Below are positions 31,233 through 40,890 of a DNA stretch of 64,000 nt, piece after piece (within the stretch, counting starts at the first letter, position 1; each line of letters begins with the position of its first letter). The notes below the pieces were generated by a model. The model was not told the DNA's origin. It saw only the letters and a list, made by a program, of their open reading frames with translations, and made no database searches. Where the stretch lies: positions 414,846 to 478,845 of the forward strand of contig QRDG01000823.1 in the NCBI GenBank assembly GCA_012064385.1. Reading direction: 5' to 3'. Position numbers and translations under genes: made by a program. This DNA is from Puccinellia tenuiflora. Lineage: Eukaryota; Streptophyta; Magnoliopsida; Poales; Poaceae.

Positions 31233-31474
31233 TCGGCATGCCGTCCTACCGGGCTACAGAAGGGCTGCCGGAGGAGGCGAGGAGGGCTATTGAGGCGGCG
31301 TACTTCGATAACCTCGACCCCAAGGGGGAAGCGTACGCGGCGGGTGTCGTCGCCCCAACTGGGAGCGCCACGACCCTCTTCGCTGCGAGCAAAACCGCCC
31401 CCTCCATGGTCGAGGTCATCAACATGGACGACAAGGACGATGCGCCAGTCGAGGTGGTGGAAAGGGACGAGTAG
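31233..31474 (+). CDS. Short hypothetical open frame in the Harbinger-like shell
   Basis: The frame from ATG 31233 gives about 80 residues ('GLPEEARRAIEAAYFDNLDP', 'MVEVINMDDKDDAPVEVV') ending at 31474. The same frame is open upstream across the retrotransposon junction, so before the BARE-like insertion it could have continued into DNA now at 7104-7134 and 5600-5693. No domain is recognised. Downstream, alanine- and proline-rich frames decay. It may be a remnant of captured host exon or of a Harbinger accessory ORF. Confidence 0.3.
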
Positions 31475-32179
31475 GTGCAGATGGCCGTGGGGCGCTCGTT
31501 GGCCTCGTTCTATGCCGAACGTGCCCGGCAGAAGGAGTTCGGCAAGCAAGAAGCGGCCGACATGGAGCGGCCGACATGGAGCGGGCGACCAAAGAGTCGC
31601 TTATTTATGCTCGCCGCAAGCGCTACCGTGATGGCGCCGCCTCCTCTCCCGAAGAGGGGACCGGCAACTGCCACTAAAGATCTACAGCCTATGGCGCCAC
31701 CTACGCACGGCCAATTTTATTAAAATCACCGGCGCCGCTAAGTAAGCCTTACCACTAAATGGGGAACGCAAGAGGAGTCGCCAAGACAGGCCCCTGCGGC
31801 GGTCACCTGGCAGGAAGAGCCAGCAAGTCCGTTCCCGGCGCCGACCACTAGGCCGGAGCAGCCAGCAAGTTCGTTCCCGGAGCGCCGCCAACATGCGGTC
31901 AATTTTGTTAAAATACCCGGGACATCCATCACCGGCACCGGAAGTCTTCCTGTAGTTTGATGAAGTAGATGAAATCTATGTTTTTATGCAATATGTATCC
32001 TCAAAATCATGTAATCTCGAAGATTTGACTATAAAATGTAATGTTAGATTTGAAAAAAAAAAATACAAGGGGCGGACGAAATGGGTCGGCCCGTTGGGTG
32101 CACTGGCCAGAAAAGGCCGGAAAGGGACGGAGCACTGTCCGTTTGCCGACCCAAACAGCGCGTGTTGGAGTTGCCCTTA

Positions 32180-32436
32180 GTTGTGGCTTTGGTCATTGGG
32201 GCGACATGGTTGTTGACTCGTGTTAAGGGTGCGGCCTCGGGGCTAGTGTGGTGTGTTATTGCGTTGAATGTTTTTGGCCGGTTTTCCTTATAAACTGTCC
32301 AACTCTCCAACTCTTTTTCGACTTTATCAATCAAAAACATTTTTGAGGTTCGAAAAAAGGAGTACAAACATAAGTAAGTTCAAACTACTCCATTACTATG
32401 CCGATGCAGCGTTTTGAACTAATCCATTAATTGGAA
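32180..32436. other. Intergenic DNA right of the nest
   Basis: No gene or recognised repeat. The text 'gcctcggggctagtgtgg' near 32233 loosely echoes 'ccttggggctggcgtgg' at 5183, on the other side of the nest, so the flank may hold an old local duplication. Confidence 0.4.
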
Positions 32437-32478
32437 TATTGATAGAGCATCACTGCAGAACTTGCATCACTACATAGA
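32437..32478 (+). repeat. 42-bp direct repeat, left copy
   Basis: Identical over 42 bp to 33576-33617 (starts tattgatagagcatcactg, ends cactacataga). The two copies bracket the LINE-type fragment. Confidence 0.95.
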
Positions 32479-33581
32479 ATTTTTTATGAAAAGGCTTTTG
32501 TGGCAAGAAGGTGCAGATACAAAAAAATATCACTTAGTTAGTTGGGAGAAGGTTTGTCAGCCTGTGGAACTAGGGGGTTTGGGGGTGGTAGACCTCCAGG
32601 TCATGAATGTTTGTTTGCTTAGTAAATGGTTGTGGCGCCTGGAAAATGAGGAGGGTATGTGGCAACAGCTAGTTAGGAGTAAATATGTCAAGAGCTCTGT
32701 GTCTGCTTGTGCTAAGAAACCTGGTCAATCTCATTTTTGGCAAGGGTTGATGGGTGTTAAGGATGTCTTTTTTAGATTCTGTAGGAAAGTGGTAGGTAAT
32801 GGTAAACGAACGAGGTTTTGGGAAGATTTGTGGCTGGGGGACAAACCCCTATGTGAACATTTTGGTAGGTTATACAACTTAACTTTCAGTAAGAATATTC
32901 TGATTTCGGATGTGTTTGAATCTGATTGGGCTGCTATTACTTTTAGGAGGGTTTTGTGTGTGTGGGGGGGGGGGGGGGGGGGGGACTGCCATTTTGTGTC
33001 AGAAACTTAAAGATACATGTGTTGGGGTGAGCTTGTCGGACGGGGAAGATAAATGTAGATGGTTACTCACTAAATCGGGTGTTTTTTCTATTAAATAAAT
33101 GTATTTAGCTTTGAAAATAAAAGCAGTAAAATGGAAACATAGAGATGTTTGGTCTGTCAGGATTCCACTGAAGATCAAAGTGTTCCTGTGGCTAGCTTTT
33201 AACAAAAGTATTCTTACTAAGGATGTACTGATTAGGAGAGGGTGGAAGGGTAAAGATAATAAATGTTGCTTTTGTAATGACTTGGAAAACTTAGATCATA
33301 TGTTCTTTGATTGGACGTTCGCTAAGTATAACTGGGGTATAGTTAAATGTGCCACGGGTATCATGGATATTCCCGTGCATTTCCAAGATATGAGTGTGTG
33401 GATTATGAAATTTCCAGTAAAAGTTAGAAATATTTTATCTGTGGGTGTGGCGGCGGTTTTCTGGGCTATTTGGAATGCCAGAAATGCTGCTGTGTTTGAT
33501 CACGTTTACCCACGTGATCCTACTAATGTTATGTACAGTATAGCTAATTGGATGGAATATTGGTCGAAATTGCCTTATTGA
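32479..33581 (+). pseudogene. LINE-type RT C-terminal (zf-RVT) fragment with frameshift
   Basis: Encodes, in order, 'LVSWEKVCQPVELGGLGVVD', 'VMNVCLLSKWLWRLENEEGM', 'GNGKRTRFWEDLWLGDKPL', then after a G run (32964-32984) in another frame 'WLLTKSGVFSIK', a stop, and 'IPLKIKVFLWLAFNKSILTK', 'CCFCNDLENLDHMFFDWTFA', 'VAAVFWAIWNARNAAVFDH'. This is the region from the end of RT through the zinc-binding domain (CxxC...H) of plant LINEs. The RT catalytic core is missing, the G run changes frame, and an in-frame TAA lies at about 33096. The frame ends with TGA overlapping the right 42-bp repeat. There is no 3' A-tail. Confidence 0.82.
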
Positions 33582-33617
33582 TAGAGCATCACTGCAGAAC
33601 TTGCATCACTACATAGA
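33576..33617 (+). repeat. 42-bp direct repeat, right copy
   Basis: Exact partner of 32437-32478; its first bases contribute the stop codon of the preceding fragment. It is longer than usual plant LINE target duplications. Confidence 0.95.
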
Positions 33618-34562
33618 GAAATAAATATTTGGAGTAATAAAATTTGTTCGGTTGCTTACAACTACCTACTCCAAGCAAGCAAGGAAGCAGGCAAGCTAGC
33701 AAAGACTTGATTATTTTAGTTAACAGCAGAAGCAAGCATTATTGGTAGACAACCACTATTATTTCCTTGGTCAAACCACTCCATTCTATGTTGATGCTGG
33801 CAAGTGGGTTGTCATATAATTTAATTGGGAGGATCTCATAATCTCACATAAATTATTTGGGCATATATGAGCATAAGTGGGATAGCACATATGTTATCGG
33901 TCCACTAACAACCTCAATTATTATAGTTTTCTATCGCTCTTAATAAAAAAGTGTCACTTACATTGTTGTTGAATCTCATATTTAACATTACTCTTTAATA
34001 TAATTACGGTGTTGGTGATTTTAAACACGCTTTTCAGTAAATTTAAACAAATAGTTTGCAACAAAAGCCATGTTTATCTTCGGATTCATAACGTTTTTTA
34101 TAAAAGCAAATACCCTGGATCTGGATCCAGGAAAAATATGTAGAAGTACAAATCATGTGCCTCAGCATATTAATAGAAGACACTCATATGAACAGTGTGT
34201 ATATACGTTTCCTTGTATAGTTTCTAGTATGGTTAAACATTTCGTACAGATCTCATATTGCGTGCCATCTAATAAATGCATGGATAGATGTCTCTGGAGT
34301 ATTTGTTGTTTCTCTCAGATGTTGTACATAAATAGAAAACTATAGTGTATATGATTACACATGTTAAGTGTAATTTTTTTAGAAAGATCCCACGTGGTAT
34401 TTGCAAGCATTATAATGTAATGTTTGATCATCCGTTCACATATCACTTCGTAAGTCCAGCACATCGTAGCCTCTCCTTCTAAGTAATCATGTTTGTTTCT
34501 GAGAAGAAAAAAGATCATTTCAGGATTTACGACTAAACACCTCTACCACATACGATGGTTTT
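33618..34562. other. AT-rich intergenic DNA
   Basis: No coding sequence, repeat pair or RNA gene is recognised here. Confidence 0.5.
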
Positions 34563-34613
34563 AACTTCAGCTAAAGGCGTAGTTTCAAAAAAAAAAACTT
34601 CAGCTAAAGGCGT
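34563..34613 (+). mobile_element. Tiny A-tailed retroposed insertion (scar 1)
   Basis: An 18-bp direct repeat (34563-34580 and 34596-34613, core cttcagctaaaggcgt) flanks about 15 bp ending in an A run. This is the footprint of LINE-type target-primed insertion of an extremely short RNA 3' end. Confidence 0.7.
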
Positions 34614-34661
34614 GGTTACTGCACATTTTGCACGTAATGGAACGTGGCCACTACCCACTAT

Positions 34662-34709
34662 ACTTGGATTATTCCATCTTTTCCTCAAAAAAAAAACTTG
34701 GATTATTCC
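34662..34709 (+). mobile_element. Tiny A-tailed retroposed insertion (scar 2)
   Basis: A 14-bp direct repeat acttggattattcc (34662-34675 and 34696-34709) flanks 'atcttttcctc' plus an A run of about 10. It lies only 50 bp from scar 1. Confidence 0.7.
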
Positions 34710-34874
34710 CATCCTAGTTTAATTTATGTCATATTGTTTTCTAGATTTGTGGGCACATATATTGAATTGTTTCAAAACCGTTCTAACGGACACGTTTCCT
34801 AGTTAAATTAAATAAGCACCTTACGTCGCATGCCTGTTGACTCACGTTTCCTAGATTTGTGGGCTGATTTTAAT

Positions 34875-34935
34875 TTTGACTCGGGTCAACACTCGCCGGT
34901 TGACTCACCTTACGTCGCATGCATGTGTAGTTGTG
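34875..34935 (+). repeat. Promoter-like module N, copy 1
   Basis: 'aattttgactcgggtcaaca', 'ctcgccggttgactc', 'gcatgtgtagttgtgta'. It is closely matched at 36650-36725. It contains several TTGAC/GTCAA cores, the WRKY-type W-box core. Confidence 0.65.
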
Positions 34936-35049
34936 TAGCCAACGACTGCGTGTCGGTATTTCCCGAACTCTGTTACGACTTACAAAGGGGATGTTATGTT
35001 TGGAGTGCGTGACGCTGTACGGAACGGAGCGTATTCTATTTTCCTCCGC

Positions 35050-35260
35050 GAGTCGGACAAGCAAAAAGTCAAACGCACGGCAGCATGTGCGCTACCTTTC
35101 AAAGGACTGTGGTAATAAACCACTACCACATCGAGCTGCCTCGTGGATGTGTATGCGCGCGCTAGAGAGAGCAGAGTGTCTCCACCTGCTTTCCTGGCTC
35201 TCCTGCACACTAGATAGTCTTGTCACCATCGACAGGCCTCCACACCTAATTACCTCTATC
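35050..35260 (+). repeat. Promoter-like module M, copy 2
   Basis: Carries 'gtcaaacgcacggcagcat', 'gagagcagagtgtctccacc' and 'cctccacacctaatt' in the same order as 686-815, with extra DNA in between. Confidence 0.65.
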
Positions 35261-35517
35261 ATCGAATACTAATATAACCTTTAAACTATCATTGAGGGGG
35301 ATGTTGAGATACTAGAATATGCTACTAACTTTTATAAGAATTTCTTTGGTCCTAATTTTTATAGAAGTTTGACCTCCTGCACACTAGTTTTTATAGAAGT
35401 TGCAAGGGATTGACAAAAGGAGAGGAGCGATGACCTGTATGTCAATGTAGTGCTGAAGAACGGTTCAAATTTTGGATATGGTGGAGCCCAAAACATATAC
35501 CATTGTTAAATTAGTAC

Positions 35518-35551
35518 CATGGGGGTGGGGGCAATCGCCCCCACCCCCCAT
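35518..35551. repeat. Short GC palindrome
   Basis: 'atgggggtgggggc' and 'gcccccaccccccat' form an inverted repeat with a 3-5-nt loop. Too short to assign; it may be a fold-back element scar. Confidence 0.6.
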
Positions 35552-35553
35552 AA

Positions 35554-36640
35554 AAAGGATGTAAAAACAACTATTTAACATAATTTTTTAAACATGGATA
35601 TGCAAGTTTCAGTTGTCCAAGGTAGTTACAATTATCTTTTGATGATGTTTTGGGTGCAAGTAAAGATGCTTTTAGAATTTGTTCAAGCTTAACTCACGGC
35701 TGGATGCATATGGATGCTTGTTTGCCTAGCGTGGACATATTATTTCTGTCCTATATTTCTGAGTAAATTATAAGAAATACCACAATTCGCGTCCATTTTA
35801 CATCTTAGTGATGTTCTTGGTACCATTCTTGCCGCCCAACCGGCGTTTCTTACTGAAAAAAGAAACGAATCCGGTAACCCCAACCTCCGTAAGAATGGGA
35901 ATGTTATGGTCGGAGTTACGGATGGTGATGGGTACCCGTAACCCGCTAACCCAACGGGTACCCTCATCAAATGGGGAGGGTATGGTGGAAAAAATTACCT
36001 GCGAGTCTACTTAACGGAGAAAATAAGAAACCCTCGGGTTTAGCGGAGGCGGGTATGGGGTTGCCGAACCTGTACCCTTTAACCCGCATACCCGCGATCC
36101 AACCTGCCAATGAGTTTCCAGCCCCACGCGGCCCCACCTGTCATTGTATAGAGGAGGTGAGGAGGAAAGCCCGCGTTCCCCAAATCCACATCATCTTTTC
36201 CTCCCTCGAAACATGCTTTCGCCCCGCTTTATAAATAAAGCAACAACCATCATACAACCATCGATACAAACGCAACACCACGCAAGCTGGGGCAACAGCA
36301 AGCAAACACAAACGCCGAAAAAAAAGAAAAACAAAATGGAGTCATAGGCGGACTGACTAAACTACAGAGACCCGCAACCGCCGCACCCACCGAAGGAGTA
36401 CCACCACGCTCCGAGCGCCGAATCATCAGGTACCAAGCAACACCTTCAAGAAGGAGAGCTCAGGCTGCCCGGACCAGCGCACTGGTCCTAGGGTTTCCCT
36501 CGGTACACTAAGGGAGGCAGACGAATGGGTAGCCACGACGCCCTTCAAGAAGGGGAGATGCCACTGTTTCCTCCCCAGCGGCCCTGCCTCATTTCTTTTC
36601 CTCCCGTCTCCAGCCCCGACGCTGCCGCCTGCGCTCTGCG
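35554..36640. other. Intergenic DNA with a GGGTA/TACCC-rich stretch
   Basis: 35925-36110 contains repeated gggtaccc-, taaccc- and cgggta-type motifs, resembling subterminal DNA of small DNA transposons. No termini could be fixed. 36110-36640 is mixed sequence without a supported gene. Confidence 0.35.
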
Positions 36641-36649
36641 CTGCGTGAG

Positions 36650-36725
36650 CTTAATTTTGACTCAGGTCAACACTCGCCGGTTGACTCGCCTTCCTGCATG
36701 TCGTACAACAGGCATGTGTAGTTGT
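36650..36725 (+). repeat. Promoter-like module N, copy 2
   Basis: 'aattttgactcaggtcaaca', 'ctcgccggttgactcgcc' and 'gcatgtgtagttgtgta', nearly the same as 34875-34935. Confidence 0.65.
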
Positions 36726-38195
36726 GTACACGCCGCTCGTGGTCCTCCTCCGTGAGCTGGTAACCTGGTCCGCGGCGGTGCATTGTAGCTGTGTGACTAC
36801 AAGGAAAGGAAGAGGGGCAGTGGTGGACTGTGTGAGACGAGAGGGCCGGTGGTGGCTTTTTAAAGCTGGTCGAAGGCGTGGAGATGCCGTCGCCATTAAC
36901 GCCAAGACGGCATGCATACCGCCGCGTGGGCTCTGCATCGAGGCGACGCTTCACTGTGCTGCCCACCTAGCCACTGAAACGATGCGCCACCTGACGGCCC
37001 ATGCAACGATGCGACGACTCGCATCTGAAACGATGCATCTACTGCATCGCTGAAACACTGCCGCGTGCATGCACCTCGCCGGTTCGTTTCCTGTCTATGA
37101 CGGGCGGGCCATCCCTGTCGGTGGCTTGGGCCGGACAGTGTCCGGCACTGCGAAGGCAGCCCCCAAAGTTGGAGGCCCTGTTCGCGGTGCCGGACAATGG
37201 CTTTGCGACCCCCCGTGTGGCCTGTTTTTTGGTCCAGCGCCCCAAACGAGCTTTACGGCCCCTTTTACAACCCCCGCTCCCCGTGGAGATGCTCTGAGAA
37301 CAGAGGAGGAAACGACCGGACATGGTGGGAGCAGGATTCAATTGTGAACGTAGGTAGAAATTTGTATGTCTTCTCAATGTTTTGCCCGGCAGGGCAAGCA
37401 AGCACGTGAAATATACTCCGTATTTCTAGATTAATAAAGGGCGCCGCTCAGACATGGAGGGAAGGGCAGGGCACAATTGTCATTGCACAATTGGGCGGAC
37501 GCGACACGGTGTTTGACTCGTAAGACGAAATAAATTTCGAAATGTCAACAAAACCGAAACAATAATTCCGGACATACATCGAGACATTCTATATTTATAC
37601 ATAAAATTCCGTGGAAAGGGACATTTTTATGGCTTGTGCAAAAAAGACAAAATCAATGTCTCGATAAAAACTGAATTTTAAAAGTTCGGCACAAATTAAC
37701 AACGTTTGAACATATTTTATAGTTTGACCTTGTATCATGGAGGCCGCACTTGGGATGGGACGTCATAAATGACCACGTCATGTCAATGTAGCCGGACCCA
37801 TTGGGGTGAAAGGGAAGAAAAAAACCTCAAATAGGGCTCAAATTTGAGACAACTGGGATAGGTGAACGAGGGATCAAGACGTAGCCTACACTTGCTTCGT
37901 TTCGATTGTGAAGAGAAAGACTAGGCGATAGGGTGGGAAGCCCCGTGGTCTTAAGTTGCGGTGCCATGTACGTACGTTAGTTAGCAGGACGATCTAGCCT
38001 AAGACGATCACAATACATGCATCAGTGTAGACCCGACTATGTTGACGTAGCGTTGTCCACTGAGTGACATGGCACCCGAGGCCGAACGCTTGAAAAATAA
38101 TAATCGTATCGTAAAATATTTTTGAATCTGATTTATTTTGTGTCGAAGTTTTAAAAATCGGGACATTTCTGTTGTTTCTCTCGATTGGTTAACCC
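36726..38195. other. Intergenic DNA
   Basis: GC-rich to 37300, then AT-rich. Near 36975-37060 'cgatgcgccacc', 'acgatgcgacgactcgcatc' and 'cgatgcatc' form a short degenerate repeat. No gene is supported. Confidence 0.4.
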
Positions 38196-38285
38196 ATATG
38201 CGGTGCAAAATTTCTGACACCTTGATGTAAACTGGTTAAAATCTAATAAAGCGCTCTTTCTCTAAAAAAAATATGCGGTGCAAAA
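38196..38285 (+). mobile_element. 5'-truncated A-tailed LINE 3' end (scar 3)
   Basis: The 15-bp direct repeat atatgcggtgcaaaa (38196-38210 and 38271-38285) flanks 60 bp ending 'tctttctctaaaaaaaa'. The inserted 'aatctaataaagcgctcttt' looks like a LINE 3' untranslated end with a poly(A) signal. This is a clean retroposition footprint. Confidence 0.8.
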
Positions 38286-38319
38286 AGGAACACGTACGCG
38301 TGTTTCCGACGAACCAACG

Positions 38320-38450
38320 GACTTTTTGTTTGACCTGGCCTCCTATAGCATATTTTGTTTGACACAGGTCAACAGCACCCCTTGGCTGACCCGCTAGATT
38401 GTCACCTCGGTGCGCGTGCCATACTGTACTGTAATGTTATTTTTGGTCCG
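38320..38450 (+). repeat. Promoter-like module N', copy 1
   Basis: 'tttgtttgacctggcctcct', then 'gacacaggtcaacagcaccc' and 'gtgcgcgtgccat'. Matches 39270-39365; both are more distant relatives of 34875-34935. Confidence 0.6.
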
Positions 38451-38645
38451 CCAGATCTCGCATGGCATTATATAGTAAATTAAATAGTGATGATATACTA
38501 GTAGTAGCACGTACGGGGATGAACAAGAAAGTCAAACCAGCAGCAGGTACTCGCTGGGAAGCCACCACGTACTTTCCTGCACAGTGTTGGTAGCACTGGC
38601 CAACGAGTGACTGACTGACCTCCACAGCTAATTGCCTGCATCCAT
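38440..38645 (+). repeat. Promoter-like module M, copy 3
   Basis: 'ccgccagatctcgca', 'ggggatgaacaagaaagtca', 'caacgagtgactgac', 'gacctccacagctaattgc'. The first two blocks recur at 40337-40402, the later blocks in the module at 686-815. Confidence 0.6.
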
Positions 38646-38649
38646 CTTC

Positions 38650-39268
38650 AGTCCTCGCTCAAATGACCAATCTAATCGAGCCCCTTGATTGTGCTATTAA
38701 TTTGGCTACTGGTTCTCTATTTTTAAAACGAATTTTGGCTACACCGTTTCCTACTGCCAGCGCGAAAAAAGATGCACGAGTTGTCAATGCGAGAAAATAA
38801 TTTCCCATACGAGGACGACAGAGGCGTTTTGGAGAGCTCAGGTGATCTTGGTAGGTTAAAAAATTCAAATATCTCTCTCATACTTTTCCCTCCGGAACCC
38901 TCCCCTCTATTATAGGCTCAACAATAGGAAAATCGTGGCACTGAAGATTTTTGTTTTCCTTCCAATAATTCTCTTTTTTCTGCAGATAACATATGAAAAG
39001 GTATTTACACGCAAATTTGTTTGTATTAAGTAGGCATGCATAGGAGTACAGTGTTTTGGGGCACGGGTTTCACTGAGGCCTTTTTTGATAATAAATTTAA
39101 AAACCATATTAATAAGTTTCAAATAATTCTGAAAAAATCCAAGAGCTAGAGAATTATTATCTTTGCTAGTGTGCAAATTACAAATCCGAAAAAGTTATGT
39201 GTGTCTGGACTGTTAAAAGTGACAAATTTCGGAATATGAGGTAGTGAACAGTGCAAGATTCAAAAAAT
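38650..39268. other. AT-rich intergenic DNA
   Basis: No supported gene or repeat pair. Confidence 0.45.
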
Positions 39269-39269
39269 T

Positions 39270-39368
39270 CAACTTTTGTTTGACCTGGCCTCCTATAGCG
39301 TGTTTGACCCAGGTCAACAGCAGCCCTGGGCTTGGCACCTCTGTGGGCGTGCCATGGGCTGTTGTGAA
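39270..39368 (+). repeat. Promoter-like module N', copy 2
   Basis: 'tttgtttgacctggcctcct', 'gacccaggtcaacagcagcc', 'ctgtgggcgtgccat'; close match to 38320-38450. Confidence 0.6.
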
Positions 39369-39671
39369 TTTACGCCTGCACGTCGTCCAACACGTGAGAG
39401 TAAGTATAATAGATCCTAATCAGCAGGCTGTAAGACTTAAAATATTATATGTGTGCTTAGTTGGAGGGGAGAGAAGATAAGAGAGAAGGTAAGCGGGCTC
39501 TCATACAAGAGCCAGCTCTAGCATGTGCTACTAGGCATTTTGTGAGAGTGAAAAGTGAACCAAATAGTAATAAAGTAGTAAGATTTATAACTAACTATTA
39601 TACATATTGACTATATGTTAGCTATAGATGACATGTCACTTCCTTATAGCCAACAGTTGGCTATACTATTA

Positions 39672-40206
39672 GGGTGCGTTCGGTTCTGGAATTAGGAGGA
39701 ATGGGACGGGACGGAACCGTCCCTAGCACCCGTCCTGGTGTTCGGTTCCAAAATTTTGAGGAATGGGATGGAACCAGGTAGTTCCCTAGAATAGCATATA
39801 CCCAGAATATTCCGTCCCAACTCGTCCGGCCGATTCGGCCGGACCGCGCGGAACGCGTCTCTCTCGATTAATTAGGCTCTAATTAATCATACTTAGATTA
39901 ATTAAGCTCTAATTAAATAAATTTTAAATTAATTAGGCTCTAATTAGGCTCTAATTAATAATACTTAGATTAATTAGGCTCTAATTAAATAAATTTTAAA
40001 TTAATTAGGCTCTAATTAGGCTCTAATTAATAATACTTAGATTAATTAGGCTCTAATTAAATAAATTTTAGATTAACAACATCCGGTTCCATTCCCTACT
40101 TTCCAAACCAACCGAACACGAGGACGGGACAGGATGGGATCGACGGAATGGGATGGAATGGAACCATCCCGTTCCATTCCTCCACATTCCCAAAACGAAC
40201 ACATCC
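39672..40206. mobile_element. Harbinger-type MITE with internal AT tandem repeat
   Basis: Left end GGGTGCGTTCGGTT, right end AACGAACACATCC, with target duplication TTA (39669-39671 and 40207-40209). Inside, 39865-40075 is about three copies of a roughly 76-bp unit containing 'ttaattaggctctaattaa'. 535 bp, no coding capacity. Confidence 0.8.
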
Positions 40207-40336
40207 TTAATCTTGCTCTGAGTGAGAGAGAGGTTGCTTTCCCGGTGGATCAACATCAAGTAAAAATAATGTCGCGTTCAGAGTTGGGTACAGTTTGCAT
40301 TGGAGTAACACTGTTACTCAACGAAGCGCATCGATG

Positions 40337-40515
40337 GATCCGCCAGATCTCGCACTAGAGTAGAGGTGTTGATCGAGTGATGGGGATGAACAAGAAAGTC
40401 AGACGAAGGATGCGCGCGCGGTACACCCTTTCAATTCAAACCAGAGTATTCGCCACCTACCTACTCTCTCTCTTTCCTGCAATGCAGGCACCCGGATAGA
40501 GGAGGCCACCCATGA
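40337..40515 (+). repeat. Promoter-like module M, copy 4 (weak)
   Basis: 'ccgccagatctcgcac' and 'ggggatgaacaagaaagtca' match 38449 and 38516; the remainder is diverged ('tttcctgcaatgcaggcac'). Confidence 0.5.
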
Positions 40516-40890
40516 ACCAAAATACCGTGTCTGTACTCAACTCAAATGTGGCCGGAGCCACAAATACAAAGTTTCGATGAAAATTTGACGGTCATTTTTT
40601 TTTGTCTTGAATTTTCAAGAAATATTAGATTTGTCAACATGCCCTCAACTACAAGTCAACTGTTGGTGCAGCGTTTTGCCGTGCACGTCAAAGCGAAGCA
40701 CGTGACCTGATTGTGCGCCTATTCTACGGAATTGAAGGCCGCCGCGCAGCCTAGGCACACTGACCTACACGCACACTCACACGGAGGAAAGGGGCACAGC
40801 GGTCATTTGTTCTCCGACAGACGTGTGAACTGTGGACGACTCGACTGTGACCTCACCCGCCTTGGCCCCGTCTCCATGTCTCCACCTCAC
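40516..40890. other. Intergenic DNA upstream of the hAT element
   Basis: No gene is recognised. Includes the left hAT target duplication at 40883-40890. Confidence 0.5.

Larger units (their letters stand above)
5255..32176. mobile_element. PIF/Harbinger-like element, outer shell of the nest
   Basis: The left end GGGCAACTCCAAC at 5255 and the inverted right end GTTGGAGTTGCCC at 32176 are flanked by the target duplication TTA (5252-5254 and 32177-32179), as expected for PIF/Harbinger. Subterminal DNA on both sides is rich in 'cgtccgtttg' and 'gacccattt' blocks. With the nested solo LTR and the BARE-like element removed, about 1.45 kb of shell remains (5255-5693, 7104-7134, 31196-32176). No DDE transposase is visible. 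The shell contains a leader-like stretch near 5530-5690 and a short open frame at 31233-31474. Confidence 0.78.

Noticed and set aside
32964..32984. G run and C run (46185-46206) as functional quadruplex elements
   Set aside because: Uninterrupted homopolymers of about 21-22 nt are more simply slippage products and are prone to sequencing error; the G run merely shifts the frame of a dead LINE fragment.
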